64,000 bases of DNA from Spartobacteria bacterium (GCA_003169975.1 PNAA01000041.1:159706-223705); one strand, 5' to 3'. Shown: positions 1-9,115, counted from the stretch's first letter. Program-made: numbers and translations. The notes: a model not told the origin generated them from the sequence alone.

Positions 1-158
1 AGCCGGAATACTTCGACAACCCGCATCCACACTACCAGAACCACACCGAGGCCGACCTGACGAATGTGCGCAAATCGTTAGGCTATGAGCCGCAATTTTC
101 CCTCGAAGCAGGCGTGGCGGATTACATGAAGTGGTTGTATCCGGCGCGCACGGAGTAA
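1..158 (+). CDS. hldD: ADP-L-glycero-D-manno-heptose 6-epimerase, C-terminal end (partial)
   Basis: Only the last ~51 codons are present (frame starting at base 3, stop TAA at 156-158). The tail reads PEYFDNPHPHYQNHTEADL and continues to a YMKWLYP-like terminus, which matches the C-terminal end of the HldD/RfaD short-chain dehydrogenase family. This enzyme epimerises ADP-D-glycero-D-manno-heptose to the L form for the LPS inner core in the cytoplasm. The presence of an LPS heptose gene supports a Gram-negative envelope. The NAD-binding and catalytic domains lie outside the window, so the assignment rests on the C-terminal signature alone. Confidence 0.8.
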   Translation, partial: PEYFDNPHPHYQNHTEADLTNVRKSLGYEPQFSLEAGVADYMKWLYPARTE

Positions 159-161
159 ATT

Positions 162-254
162 GTCATCCCGAGCGGAGCGCAGCGCGGCCGAGGGATCTCG
201 TGAAGAACCCTTAAAGCTCACGTCACGGGATCCCTCGACTGCGTTCGGGATGAC
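162..254. repeat. Inverted-repeat doublet, family A (REPIN-like)
   Basis: The stretch begins GTCATCCCGAGCG and ends TCGGGATGAC, with inner inverted arms GAGGGATC and GGGATCCCTC around a ~30-nt centre. The same doublet occurs at 43171-43264, and its two arms bracket the GIY-YIG gene at 30956-31374. It fills the space between hldD and the following gene and could form a strong hairpin in RNA. Confidence 0.85.
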
Positions 255-267
255 CTAACGAACAACT

Positions 268-1302
268 ATGAAACCAAAAAAATCCGATCTCCTTGTCGAT
301 GTTGTTGAGCACATCGACATCAAACAACACAACGTGGTTCCGTTGGTCGAGGCGATGAGCAAAATGGCTTTCTCGTCCCGCGACCTGGGGCGCGCCGCGC
401 AGATCTACGACCAGATGCTGCAGGACGAAAACTGCGCCATCATTCTTTGCCTCGCGGGCTCATTGATCTCCGCCGGCTTAAAACAGGTGCTGGTCGATTT
501 GGTCGAGAATAACATGGTGGACGCGATTGTTTCGACCGGCGCGATCATCGTCGACCAGGACTTCTTCGAGGCCCTCGGCTACAAGCACTACAAGGGTGAC
601 ATTTTCATGAGCGACGACGTTTTGCGCAAGCTGGCGATCGATCGCATTTACGACACCTACATCGACGAAGACGAGCTCCGGATTTGCGACGCGACGACCG
701 GCGAGATCGCCGATTCGCTCGAGCCACGCCCGTATTCCTCCCGCGAGTTCATTCGCGAGATGGGGCGCTACCTGCAAAAACGCGGGAAGACGACGAACTC
801 GGTCGTCCTCTCAGCGTTCGAGAAGGGCGTGCCGATTTTTTGTCCCGCGTTCAGCGATTGCAGCGCGGGCTTTGGCTTGATCCATCATCAATTCAAAAAC
901 CCGGATAAACATGTGAGCATCGACTCGGCGAAGGATTTTCTCGAGCTGACGAAGGTCAAGATCGCCTCGAAACAGAGCGGCCTGCTCATGATCGGCGGCG
1001 GCGTGCCGAAGAACTTCGCGCAGGACACGGTGGTGGCGGGCGAATACCTCGGGTTCAACGTCGGGATGCACAAATATGCGGTGCAAATCACCGTCGCCGA
1101 CGACCGCGATGGCGCGCTCTCCGGTTCCACGCTGAAAGAGGCCAACTCGTGGGGCAAAGTCGATCTCGGCGCCGAGCAGATGGTTTACGCGGAGGCCACG
1201 GTGGCGCTGCCGCTCATTGCCGGCTACGCCTATCACAAGCGCAGCTGGAAGAACCGGCCCGCGCACAATTACGCGGCGTTGCTGGACCGGGCCTTGATGT
1301 AG
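268..1302 (+). CDS. Deoxyhypusine synthase family protein
   Basis: A 344-residue protein with the deoxyhypusine synthase fold signatures: VSTGA at ~88-92 (NAD site), CPAFSDCSAGF at ~192-202, GGGVPKNF at ~243-250 and DGALSG...EANSWGK ending at K297. The SWGK lysine aligns with the catalytic lysine of eukaryotic DHS that forms the imine with the spermidine-derived butylamine. Bacteria lack eIF5A, so bacterial members are expected to use small amines (homospermidine-type chemistry) rather than a protein lysine; that is family-level inference. It stands alone between a repeat and convergent OsmC. Its TAG stop lies inside a TGTAGCCG palindromic repeat. Confidence 0.8.
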   Translation: MKPKKSDLLVDVVEHIDIKQHNVVPLVEAMSKMAFSSRDLGRAAQIYDQMLQDENCAIILCLAGSLISAGLKQVLVDLVENNMVDAIVSTGAIIVDQDFFEALGYKHYKGDIFMSDDVLRKLAIDRIYDTYIDEDELRICDATTGEIADSLEPRPYSSREFIREMGRYLQKRGKTTNSVVLSAFEKGVPIFCPAFSDCSAGFGLIHHQFKNPDKHVSIDSAKDFLELTKVKIASKQSGLLMIGGGVPKNFAQDTVVAGEYLGFNVGMHKYAVQITVADDRDGALSGSTLKEANSWGKVDLGAEQMVYAEATVALPLIAGYAYHKRSWKNRPAHNYAALLDRALM

Positions 1303-1377
1303 CCGTCGCCCTGTGGGCGGCGCGAGAGAGGCCGTTGCCAGCTTCCTCCCACGCTTCGCACAGCGAAGCGGCTACAA
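1298..1377. repeat. Intergenic palindromic repeat, family D
   Basis: It starts TGTAGCCG and ends CGGCTACA, with an internal CTTCGCACAGCGAAG hairpin. Related pieces occur at 10570-10613, 14490-14522 and 52015-52072. The first copy supplies the stop codon of the preceding gene, and it sits between two convergent genes, where it could act as a bidirectional terminator-like hairpin. Confidence 0.65.
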
Positions 1378-1393
1378 TGCCTGGGCTGACGGA

Positions 1394-1801
1394 TCAGCCT
1401 TCCCAGAAAAACTTCGTCGGCCGTTCCATCTCGCCGGCGAGGCTGCGATGGACGGGGCACCCGAGTGCGGTCTTTTCCAACAATTCACGCTGCGGATGAG
1501 CGGCCGGCAACGGAATATGCACCTCGGTCGTTAGGCGACTGATCCGGCGCGGATCGCTCGCCATTTCCTTCGCCACCTGCACCATCATCCCTTTTAACTC
1601 GACTCCGTGACGCTCGGCCACGATCGCCATGGTCGTCGCGATACAGGTGCCCAAGGCCGTCGCCACGAGGTCGGTCGGGGAGAACGCTTCGCCTTTCCCC
1701 TGATTATCGAGCGGCGCGTCGGTCGCGAGCGGCGCGCCGGAAGGACCGTGGGTCGCGTTGCAATGGAGTTTCCCATCGTAGTCGATCGAAATTTGAACCA
1801 T
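1394..1801 (-). CDS. OsmC family peroxiredoxin-like protein
   Basis: A 135-residue protein with the two OsmC/Ohr cysteines in typical contexts: C53 in ALGTCIATTM and C115 in TALGCPVHRSL. Members of this family reduce organic or fatty-acid hydroperoxides in the cytoplasm using the cysteine pair. Length matches the family. It is followed on the same strand (reading leftward) by the intergenic repeat and has no obvious operon partner. A second, different OsmC protein lies at 53555-54001. Specific substrate cannot be read from sequence. Confidence 0.85.
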   Translation of the reverse strand: MVQISIDYDGKLHCNATHGPSGAPLATDAPLDNQGKGEAFSPTDLVATALGTCIATTMAIVAERHGVELKGMMVQVAKEMASDPRRISRLTTEVHIPLPAAHPQRELLEKTALGCPVHRSLAGEMERPTKFFWEG

Positions 1802-1848
1802 GGGAAAATCATCGGACGCTCCCGGCGAATTAGCAAAAGCGCATCCGC

Positions 1849-2943
1849 CTAACGTTGGCGCCGAAGGAGCGGTGTCGCTTGAATTTGGGCGCGGTGCTTT
1901 TCCAGCTCAGTGCGAAAGACGCCCGTTAACGCTGGGTCGTGGAGAATGATCATGTCCGAGTTATGCGCGGTTAGATCGTCGTTCTCCCAGCTCTCGTTCC
2001 ACCAGCAGAAGCCGATGATCGCGGGCCAGCGCCCACCGAAAAGATCCTGCAGGGCGTCCCGCGCCCAATCCGACGCCGCGACCTTGCGATGATGGATGTC
2101 GCAGCCGAATTCGGCGACGATGATCGGCTTGCCCGGCGAGAGTTTCGTTAGGCGAGGATAAACCTGATCGATCTCTTCGCGAAAGCTCTCCAGCTCGGAG
2201 GTGCGCGGAGTGAGCGGGCCATAAGCGCTGATCGCCATCCAGGTGCAGTAGTTTTCACCGGGAAAATAGTTTTCCAACCGGTTCCAGCGCACGACCGGAA
2301 CATCGTCCCAGTTCACATGCCAAACCCATTGCAAGTTATCCGCGCCGGTCGCGCGCATCAGGTCGACGATGTGGCGATAGGCTTCGACGTAGCGCGCCGG
2401 CCCCGCGGCCCGGCCGTTCCATTTCCCATTCCAGGCAAACCAATCCCCGTTGGGCTCCGTTCCCCATTCGATCAGAATCGGGCCGCCGGATGACCTCGCG
2501 CCTTCAGCCCAGCGCGTGAGGTCGTTGTCGAAGCGCCCCGCGCAAATATTCGCCAGGCTGAAAACTTTCTCGGCGTGCTGCTGGTCCAGGTCGGAACGCA
2601 GCATCAGGCGAACGTAGGGAACCTTGCCTAACGATCGGATCCAGCTGCAAGTCGCTGCGGGAAAAGCCCGCGATTCGAACCAGTTGTCGGAAAAGTAGAT
2701 CCAGCTCGTCCGTTTCCCGATCGCCTGCTCGAACTGCCCGACGTCCACCGCGGTGACGTTATGCTCGTTCGCGTCATCGCTCCCGGGCGAGACGGCACTG
2801 AAGAAAAAGCCCTGGTAAAGTTTCCCGGGCGGCGGCGGAGCAACAGGCTCGCGCGCGGCGGCCGCAATGACCACGGCAGCGTGGCTGGCGGCAAGTGCCA
2901 CCAGGAGGACCTTTAACTTCCCCTGCCGAAGACCATTTCGCAC
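1849..2943 (-). CDS. Secreted GH26-like glycoside hydrolase (beta-mannanase type)
   Basis: A 364-residue protein with a hydrophobic N-terminal segment (residues ~10-30, KVLLVALAAS...) consistent with export. The catalytic pair expected for clan GH-A/GH26 is visible: acid/base E163 in EWGTEPNGDW and nucleophile E278 in IIVAEFGCD. Aromatic residues (WVWHVNW, CWWNESW) line the expected substrate cleft. The family cleaves beta-1,4-mannans and related glucans. The stop codon (TAG) is supplied by a copy of the dispersed GCCTAACG motif. The neighbour DoxX lies 16 nt upstream on the same strand and may be co-transcribed. Substrate is inferred from family only. Confidence 0.7.
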   Translation of the reverse strand: MRNGLRQGKLKVLLVALAASHAAVVIAAAAREPVAPPPPGKLYQGFFFSAVSPGSDDANEHNVTAVDVGQFEQAIGKRTSWIYFSDNWFESRAFPAATCSWIRSLGKVPYVRLMLRSDLDQQHAEKVFSLANICAGRFDNDLTRWAEGARSSGGPILIEWGTEPNGDWFAWNGKWNGRAAGPARYVEAYRHIVDLMRATGADNLQWVWHVNWDDVPVVRWNRLENYFPGENYCTWMAISAYGPLTPRTSELESFREEIDQVYPRLTKLSPGKPIIVAEFGCDIHHRKVAASDWARDALQDLFGGRWPAIIGFCWWNESWENDDLTAHNSDMIILHDPALTGVFRTELEKHRAQIQATPLLRRQR

Positions 2944-2959
2944 GTCAGGAGCATTCGCC

Positions 2960-3376
2960 TCAGCGTTGACCGAGCCAAATAATGCCAGCGATCACAACCA
3001 GAAAATAAGGAACGAGTGCGGCCGCGCCGGGATATTCCTTCGCCATCCGTTGGCCGAAAAAGAGGGCCAACAAAGCGAGACCGGCGAGGATCGCGCCGTA
3101 GAAGGCAATCGTGGAATCGTGCCGGAGCAGGATCATCACACAGCCGATGGCGCTCAGAGCACCGGCGGAGAGTTCCATGATCGTGATGACGCCAAGTAAA
3201 ACGGGCACCATTCCAGCCAGTGGGCTTTTCGCGAAGTGACCGGTGAGCCATTCGAGATTGCCGCGACGGTCGATGATCTTGTCGATCCCGGATTGGAGGA
3301 AAAGGATCGCGAAGAAAGCGGAGATAAGGATTTGGAGAACGAAGATCGCACCGTCGGAGGTGTGGAGATTTGGCAT
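2960..3376 (-). CDS. DoxX-like integral membrane protein
   Basis: A 138-residue protein with about four hydrophobic segments (residues ~11-30, ~57-75, ~80-105, ~118-135) and the DoxX-type signature FLQSGIDKI after the first helix. Family members are small quinone-interacting or redox-associated inner-membrane proteins, with no defined reaction for most. It ends 16 nt before the downstream GH26-like gene and may share its transcript. The start at MPNLHTSDG gives a short hydrophilic lead before helix 1. Confidence 0.7.
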   Translation of the reverse strand: MPNLHTSDGAIFVLQILISAFFAILFLQSGIDKIIDRRGNLEWLTGHFAKSPLAGMVPVLLGVITIMELSAGALSAIGCVMILLRHDSTIAFYGAILAGLALLALFFGQRMAKEYPGAAALVPYFLVVIAGIIWLGQR

Positions 3377-3485
3377 GCGGTGATTCTAACACGACGCGTC
3401 AAATGCGGCGCCGGCGACGGTCTGGCAATTAGCCCTTGCACGCTGGAACCCACTGGACATTATTGCTGTCCGCCAAATTTCGGCT

Positions 3486-3560
<75 letters not shown>

Positions 3561-3713
3561 AAGCCTTTGCCGGAAGCCCTGCATCGAGGCGTCTCGCCCA
3601 TCGACGCTTGAGGCGCCGGCAGGCGACGAGGCTCGAACCCGTCCAGCTCCGCCCGGGGCGCGGACGTAAGAGCGTGCTCGACTCGGCTCGCCCCCTGACA
3701 TATTCATTTTTGA

Positions 3714-5670
3714 TGCCAGGGATGCGGTCGCCAACGGGCCGGCGGCGGCCGTCCCGCTGCGCGCTCGCGTGTGTCTGTGCGATCGCCCTCGCTCGGTCGA
3801 GCGGCACGCGGGCGGGCGATTACTTTGTGAATCCGAGCGGCACCAACGGTGCTTTCACGACGGTGCAAAGCGCGGTGGATGCGGTGGTCGGACAGACGAG
3901 AACCAATCGCGCGAACATTTTCCTCGCGCCGGCGGAGTACGTGGAACATATGACGGTCGATAAACCGTTCGTAACGTTCATCGGCCAAGGCGCGGGGCTC
4001 GAGGACGTGAACATTTCGTTCAACAGTACGCACGCTAGCCGTGGTCCTTGGGGCGCCGCTACCTTGATCGGCAACAGCGCGACCGCGTTCATGGCGCGCA
4101 ATCTAACTTTCGAAAACTTCGCCCCCGACCGCAACATTACGGCGGCTCTCGCGCTCCAATCCAACGCCGATCGCGCGATTTTCGATAACGTACAGTTTCT
4201 CGGCTATCAGGACACTCTGCTCGTCGATGGCCGGGCGCGGCAGTATTTTCGCGGCAGCTTCATCACCGGCGACGCGGATTTCATTTTCGGGGACGCGACG
4301 GCAGTATTCGACCAGTGCACGATCGAGAGCACCGACTATGGCAGATTACGGCCGCCGACACGGCACGAATAACCGCGAAAGGACTGATCTTCCTGGATTG
4401 CACCCTGGTGGCAGGCGCGGATCGCAGTCCATTGGACGACGGGACTTCCGCGCCGAACAATTCGGTGTTTCTAGGTCGGCCATGGCTTTGGTCCCGAACC
4501 GGATCAAATGCCGAGCGTCATCTACATTCGCACGCGGATGGGGACGCACATCGCGCATGCCGGCTGGGATCCGTGGAATTCCATCCTCGATCCCTCCCTC
4601 GACCGCGATCCGCGCACACGAGTTTCCGAGTGGGACAGCATGAATCTCGCCGATGCGCTCCTCCAGGATTCAAATAACGACGGCACACCCGATGGCCGCG
4701 TGCCGTGGGCAGACCCGATGATCGTGGCCCAGGCGGCCAATTACACCCTGCAAAATATCTTCGGACCGGTGGAATTCTGGAACTCGGCGACGCAGCCCGA
4801 CACGCCCGGTATTCCCTACGTCAGTCAGGGTGATTCGTGGGATCCGCAGGCGCAATTGCTCCCGCTGCCGGCCAGACCTGGCGCGCATCCGCAGCTCTTC
4901 GACGCCTCGACGCGGCTGCATGTTGGCATGGGTGACAGCGTCGGTATCGGCGGCTTCATCATCACCGGGGTGGCGCCGAAGAAGGTGATTCTTCGCGCGC
5001 TCGGCGCATCTCTGAACGCGTTTGGATTGGACAACGTCCTGGCGATCCGGTCCTCGAACTCCACGGCGCAGATGGCAGTCTGATGACCGCGAATGACAAC
5101 TGGCAGGATGACGTAGCCTCAGCCTCGGAGCTGGCAACGATCGGATTGACGCCGGCGGATGCCTCGGAATCCGCGCTCGTCATTACGCTTCTGCCGGGGC
5201 AATATACGGCGATCGTCCGCGGAAATAACGCAGGGACCGGCACCGCGCTTGGCCGAGGTCTATGACGGCGGCCTGGCGGCGGATTCGCAACTTGCAAACA
5301 TCAGCACACGCGGATTTGTGGGGGCCAACGATGATGTCATGATCGGCGGCTTTATTATCGGAGGAAATGGGCAGGGCAACGGACGGGTCGTCATCCGAGC
5401 ATGGGACCATCGCTGTCCGGCGCCGGGATAACGGGTGCATTACAAGATCCTTTCCTGGAGCTCAAGGACGCGAACGGTTCCACGTTGATCAGCAACGATG
5501 ACTGGCAGCAGAGGCAGAGGATGGAAATTAGCCAAACCGGTCTGGTGCCGACTGACATTCGTGAGTCAGCTCTGGTGATTTCATTACCCAATGGCAATTA
5601 CACCGGGATCGTATGCGGCAAGAATGACGCGACAGGCATAGCCGTCGTCGAAGTCTACAGCGTAATGTAG
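3714..5670 (+). pseudogene. Frameshifted secreted pectinesterase with C-terminal repeat domains
   Basis: Reading starts at MPGMRSPTGRR with an export-type hydrophobic stretch (CALACVCAIALA), followed by pectin methylesterase (CE8) signatures: GQGAG near 3985, GYQDTLL, GDADFIFGDA and, in another frame, FLDCTL, FLGRPW and GWDPW. Two copies of a C-terminal beta-sandwich unit follow (GGFIITG...VILRALGASL; GGFIIGG...VVIRA-MGPSL). The coding frame changes five times, near 4340, 4485, 5040, 5250 and 5400, always between the same two frames. All neighbours are intact, so decay is more likely than poor sequence, but localised sequencing error cannot be excluded. The intact enzyme would demethylate pectin outside the cell. 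Confidence 0.8.
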
Positions 5671-5800
5671 CCCGCACCCGCTCCGCGCGGCAATCTTTAG
5701 GAGGGTAGCGATATTGAAAGAAGCAAGCCGAAATCTCGCGCCACCTCAAAATGTTGAATCCAAAAGGCATGCCCGTTGCATCTCACAGCAAAGGACAAAT

Positions 5801-6508
5801 ATGAAAATCACCTTCTTCAGGATCAAACTCTTCACTTACTTTTGCTGCATCGTCGCTCTCGCCTGCACGGCGCACGGCCAAAGCCCCACCGCTCCGCCCG
5901 AGACCGCGGCGACGGCGATGACGCCGGCCGCCAGTGTTAAGGACACCCCGGCCGCCGCTTCGCCCGTGGCGCCCGTCACGAGCGCAACGGCCGCCCCATC
6001 CGTCGCTCCCTCGGCCAGCCCTGACACCGAGGAGGACTTCGACAAGGCGATCGAGAAGAAGATCCGCAAGCACTTCAACGTCGATTTCGATCGCGGTCAC
6101 TCGGGTGAGCACTCCGGAGACGATGTCCCGTGGATCGCGGTCCCGATCGTGTTGATCGTGTTTCTTTCCATTTTCGGTGTTCCGGTCGTGATCGTGGGCC
6201 TGATCATGTATTTCAGCTTTTCGAAGAGCCGCGCCCTCCACAAGACGGTCCGGTTGATGGTCGAGAAAGGCCAGCCCGTTCCCGAGGCCCTCTTGAATCC
6301 GCCACCCGTTGTCCGGCAGCGCTCCGATTTGCGTCGCGGCGTCGTCCTCCTGATGGTCGGCGCGGGTTTAATGGTCTTCTTCGGCGCCGTCAACGACTGG
6401 GAAGGCGGCGTCTGGAGCCTGGGCATCATTCCGTTTCTGATCGGATTGGGCTACCTGCTCGTCTGGAGACTGGACGTCCACAAGGAAGACCCTTCCCCCA
6501 AGGTGTAA
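5801..6508 (+). CDS. Membrane protein with DUF6249-like region, upstream of ECF sigma factor
   Basis: A 235-residue protein starting at MKITFFRIK. It has an export-type segment (~residues 10-27), an Ala/Pro/Thr-rich linker (~28-85), then a hydrophobic pair near 107-140, the conserved stretch HKTVRLMVEKGQPVPEALL, and two more hydrophobic segments to the C-terminus. The stretch after the second helix resembles the DUF6249 family, which often neighbours ECF sigma factors. The stop is 9 nt before the sigma-factor start, indicating one operon. It may be a membrane partner of the sigma factor, but no function is established. An earlier in-frame start at 5714 lacks support. Confidence 0.65.
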   Translation: MKITFFRIKLFTYFCCIVALACTAHGQSPTAPPETAATAMTPAASVKDTPAAASPVAPVTSATAAPSVAPSASPDTEEDFDKAIEKKIRKHFNVDFDRGHSGEHSGDDVPWIAVPIVLIVFLSIFGVPVVIVGLIMYFSFSKSRALHKTVRLMVEKGQPVPEALLNPPPVVRQRSDLRRGVVLLMVGAGLMVFFGAVNDWEGGVWSLGIIPFLIGLGYLLVWRLDVHKEDPSPKV

Positions 6509-6517
6509 ACTCCCTGC

Positions 6518-7054
6518 GTGCCGCTCAATGATGCCGATCTTGTCGCACGGGTTCTTCTCGATGATGATCACCACGCCTTCGCCGAACTGGTGCGCAATCA
6601 CCAGTCGGCGGTGCGTGGTCTCCTGCGGCAGCTCACGCGGAGCGACTTCGCCCTGGCCGACGATCTGGCCCAGGAAACTTTTCTGCGCGCTTACAAAAAC
6701 ATCCGCAGCTTTCGCGGCGAGGCGAAATTTTCGACCTGGCTTTATCGCATTGCCTATAACTGCTTCCGCGAGGAGGCCCGCAAGCGAAAGGAATTGGTTG
6801 GCATCGACGAGGCGCGACTCGAGGCCCAGCAGGATCCGCAAACCGTCGACCCAGCCCTGAAACACGATCTCATGCATGCGCTCCAACTTCTTCCTCTGCC
6901 CGAGCGGTCGGCAATTTTGCTTTGCTGCCAGAATGGTTTATCGCATGATGAAGCAGCGCGCGTTCTCGATATTCCGCTCGGCACCGTCAAGACCAACGTC
7001 TTGCGCGGTCGGGAGAAATTGAAAAAGACGCTCGCCGCGTGGGGACCCAACTGA
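6518..7054 (+). CDS. RNA polymerase sigma factor, ECF (sigma-70 family)
   Basis: A 178-residue protein with GTG start. Region 2 is seen as DDLAQETFLRAYKNI followed by FSTWLYRIAYNCFRE, and region 4 as LPERSAILLCC...SHDEAARVLDIPLGTVKTN ending in RGREKLKKTL. No region 1 or 3 is present, which is the ECF arrangement. It would direct RNA polymerase to a small regulon in response to an envelope or environmental cue. The following 111-residue membrane protein begins 2 nt after the stop and is a candidate anti-sigma factor. The preceding DUF6249-like gene is 9 nt upstream. Confidence 0.9.
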   Translation: MPLNDADLVARVLLDDDHHAFAELVRNHQSAVRGLLRQLTRSDFALADDLAQETFLRAYKNIRSFRGEAKFSTWLYRIAYNCFREEARKRKELVGIDEARLEAQQDPQTVDPALKHDLMHALQLLPLPERSAILLCCQNGLSHDEAARVLDIPLGTVKTNVLRGREKLKKTLAAWGPN

Positions 7055-7056
7055 CG

Positions 7057-7392
7057 ATGGACGAACAACTCCAGGAAGACTGGCTTGAAGCCCAGTTGCG
7101 GCAGGAGACGCCGTATATCGACGATGATGGCTTCACCGCGCGTGTCGTGCAGAGTTTGCCAGCCCCCGCCAGGCGTCGCTCCTTCCGCGAGACGATTCTG
7201 ATTTGCGTCACCCTGCTGGCCAGCATGGTCACTTACTTCGTCTCCGACGGGGGCCGCTTTCTCATCACCGCCGTCTATCGTCTCGCCTCGATGCCCGTGC
7301 TCTTCGTCGGTCTGGTGGCGATTTGCTGCGCGCTCGTGCTGAGCGCGGTCGCCGCCGGCGCGGCGCTCTCTAACGTCCGCGAGCAACGTTAG
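7057..7392 (+). CDS. Small two-helix membrane protein, candidate anti-sigma factor
   Basis: A 111-residue protein starting MDEQLQEDWLEAQL, with an acidic N-terminal ~40 residues and two hydrophobic helices (~51-67 and ~80-105). It begins 2 nt after the ECF sigma stop. That position and the cytosolic-then-membrane layout suggest an anti-sigma role; no anti-sigma zinc motif (HXXXCXXC) is visible. An alternative start at 7039 overlaps the sigma gene. The stop TAG falls within a CGTTAGGC copy (7387-7394) that also supplies the stop of convergent ribF. Confidence 0.6.
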   Translation: MDEQLQEDWLEAQLRQETPYIDDDGFTARVVQSLPAPARRRSFRETILICVTLLASMVTYFVSDGGRFLITAVYRLASMPVLFVGLVAICCALVLSAVAAGAALSNVREQR

Positions 7393-8345
7393 GCGGGACT
7401 CACCTCGCCGCCGGCTTCCGTCTCGAAAATCTGGCGCGCTTCGGCCGCGTCCCGCGTAATCTGCTCGCGCAACACGGCCAGATTTTCAAATTTGCGTTCC
7501 GGCCGCAGGTAACGCAAAAACCGCACCTCGATGTCTTCCCCGTAAAGATCGCGATCGAAATCGAAAAGATGAAACTCGAGCACCCGCTGTGGCGCGTCCG
7601 CCGCCACCGTGGGACGCACCCCAAGATTGACCACCCCGTGCATGACCCTTCCGTCGAGCCGGCCTTCGGCCGCATAAACGCCGTTAGGCGGAAACTGCTC
7701 GCTGTGCGCGCTCAGGTTCGCCGTCGGGAAACCAAGACTGCGGCCGAGACGGTTTCCCTCCTCCACCGTTCCCAGAATGGTGTATTCGCGCCCGAGCATT
7801 TTCGCCGCCAGCGCCAAGTCTCCGCTCTCCACCGCACGGCGAATCGCCGTGCTGCTCACGATCACGCCGTCGCGCGTGACCGGTTCCACTCCGACGACAT
7901 GGAAATTCATTTCCGCGCCCAGCTTTTTTAGCAACGTCAGGTTGCCCGCACGGTTCTTGCCGAAGGACCATTCCTGACCGACGCAAATTTCGCGCAGCGG
8001 CCTCGCCGCCTCGACCAGTTGCTTAACGAATTCTTCGGGTGGCGTCGAAGCCAGCCGCTGATCAAAGGCCAGGACGAGCAAATGTGAAACCCCGAGCTCG
8101 CGCAGGAGCGCGATCTTGTGCTCCGTCGCAGTGAGCAGCCGCGGACTTTCCTGCGGCCGCAGGAATCTCGTCGGGTGGGGATCGAAAGTGACCACCACCG
8201 CCGTGCCGCCGGCTTCCCGGGCATGACGAACGGCGCTGCCAATGACCGCCCGATGCCCGAGATGAACCCCGTCGAAGACGCCGATGGCGAGAAAGACCGG
8301 CCCGGGGACTTGCGCCAGCTCCGGAATGGAACGCAGGATGCGCAT
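7389..8345 (-). CDS. ribF: Bifunctional riboflavin kinase / FAD synthetase
   Basis: A 318-residue protein. The N-terminal nucleotidyltransferase domain carries AIGVFDGVHLGH near the start and the ISSTAIR-type motif as VSSTAIRRAV. The C-terminal flavokinase domain carries GRSLGFPTANL. It phosphorylates riboflavin to FMN and adenylates FMN to FAD in the cytoplasm. It is the last gene of the nusA-infB-rbfA-nrnA-truB-ribF cluster, 13 nt downstream of truB. Its stop overlaps the stop of the convergent gene through a single CGTTAGGC copy. Confidence 0.95.
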   Translation of the reverse strand: MRILRSIPELAQVPGPVFLAIGVFDGVHLGHRAVIGSAVRHAREAGGTAVVVTFDPHPTRFLRPQESPRLLTATEHKIALLRELGVSHLLVLAFDQRLASTPPEEFVKQLVEAARPLREICVGQEWSFGKNRAGNLTLLKKLGAEMNFHVVGVEPVTRDGVIVSSTAIRRAVESGDLALAAKMLGREYTILGTVEEGNRLGRSLGFPTANLSAHSEQFPPNGVYAAEGRLDGRVMHGVVNLGVRPTVAADAPQRVLEFHLFDFDRDLYGEDIEVRFLRYLRPERKFENLAVLREQITRDAAEARQIFETEAGGEVSPA

Positions 8346-8358
8346 GCAGGAACCTTCG

Positions 8359-9081
8359 TTAGGCGCCGCGCATCCGGGAGACTTCGGGCAGGGTCAGAAT
8401 TTTCGAGAGGATATCGACCGGATCGGCGGTCTTGATCTCCTCCACCGTCACGGCGCGGGTCAGATCAAATCGGCCGGAGCGGGTGCGCCGCAGCTCCTGC
8501 AGATGCGCGCCGCAGCCGAGCGTTTCACCGATGTCGTGCGCGTAGGTGCGGACGTAAAACCCTTTGCTGCACAAGACGGTAAAATCGATCTCGGGCGAAG
8601 CGATGCGATCGATGCTGTAGCGATAAACGTGCACGAGGCGCGGCGCGCGCTCGACCACTTTTCCCTGGCGCGCCAGTTTGTAAAGCGGCACGCCGCCCTG
8701 CTTGATCGCCGAAACCATCGGCGGCATCTGGTAAAAATCGCCGCAGAATTTCTCGAACGCCGCGCGGACATTTTCCTCGGTCAAATCCGGCACGGGCCGC
8801 TCCTCCGTCACCTGGCCGGCGCGATCCTGGGTGTCGGTTGTTTTGCCTAACGAAAGCGTGCCGACGTATTCCTTGTCCTCGCTCATCAGCAGGTCCTGGA
8901 TTTTCGTCCCACGGCCGAGGGTGAGAATGAGCAGCCCGGTGGCGATCGGATCGAGCGTCCCGCAATGGCCGACCTTCTTGATCTGCAGCTGCCGCCTGAC
9001 GAGAGCGACGACATCGTGCGACGTCATCCCCGCGGCTTTATCGACGAGCAGGACTCCGTCGGGTGTAGCGGTTAGTGCCAT
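8359..9081 (-). CDS. truB: tRNA pseudouridine(55) synthase
   Basis: A 240-residue protein when started at MALTATPDGVLLVDK. GHCGTLDPIATG contains the catalytic Asp (D44), and the KEYVGTLSLGKTTDT and GFYVRTYAHDIG motifs are typical of TruB. It converts U55 of tRNA to pseudouridine in the T arm. The longer reading to 9126 runs into a family-B palindromic repeat, so its extra residues are probably not native. The stop TAA lies in a CGTTAGGC copy. Position between nrnA and ribF is conserved in many bacteria. Confidence 0.95.
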   Translation of the reverse strand: MALTATPDGVLLVDKAAGMTSHDVVALVRRQLQIKKVGHCGTLDPIATGLLILTLGRGTKIQDLLMSEDKEYVGTLSLGKTTDTQDRAGQVTEERPVPDLTEENVRAAFEKFCGDFYQMPPMVSAIKQGGVPLYKLARQGKVVERAPRLVHVYRYSIDRIASPEIDFTVLCSKGFYVRTYAHDIGETLGCGAHLQELRRTRSGRFDLTRAVTVEEIKTADPVDILSKILTLPEVSRMRGA

Positions 9082-9115
9082 GGGAAAACGATCCTTGGTC
9101 GCGGACGACAATCTC

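Noticed and set aside
3714..5670. Programmed frameshifting in the pectinesterase gene
   Set aside because: Five shifts in alternating directions without slippery sequences or downstream structures point to decay or sequence error.
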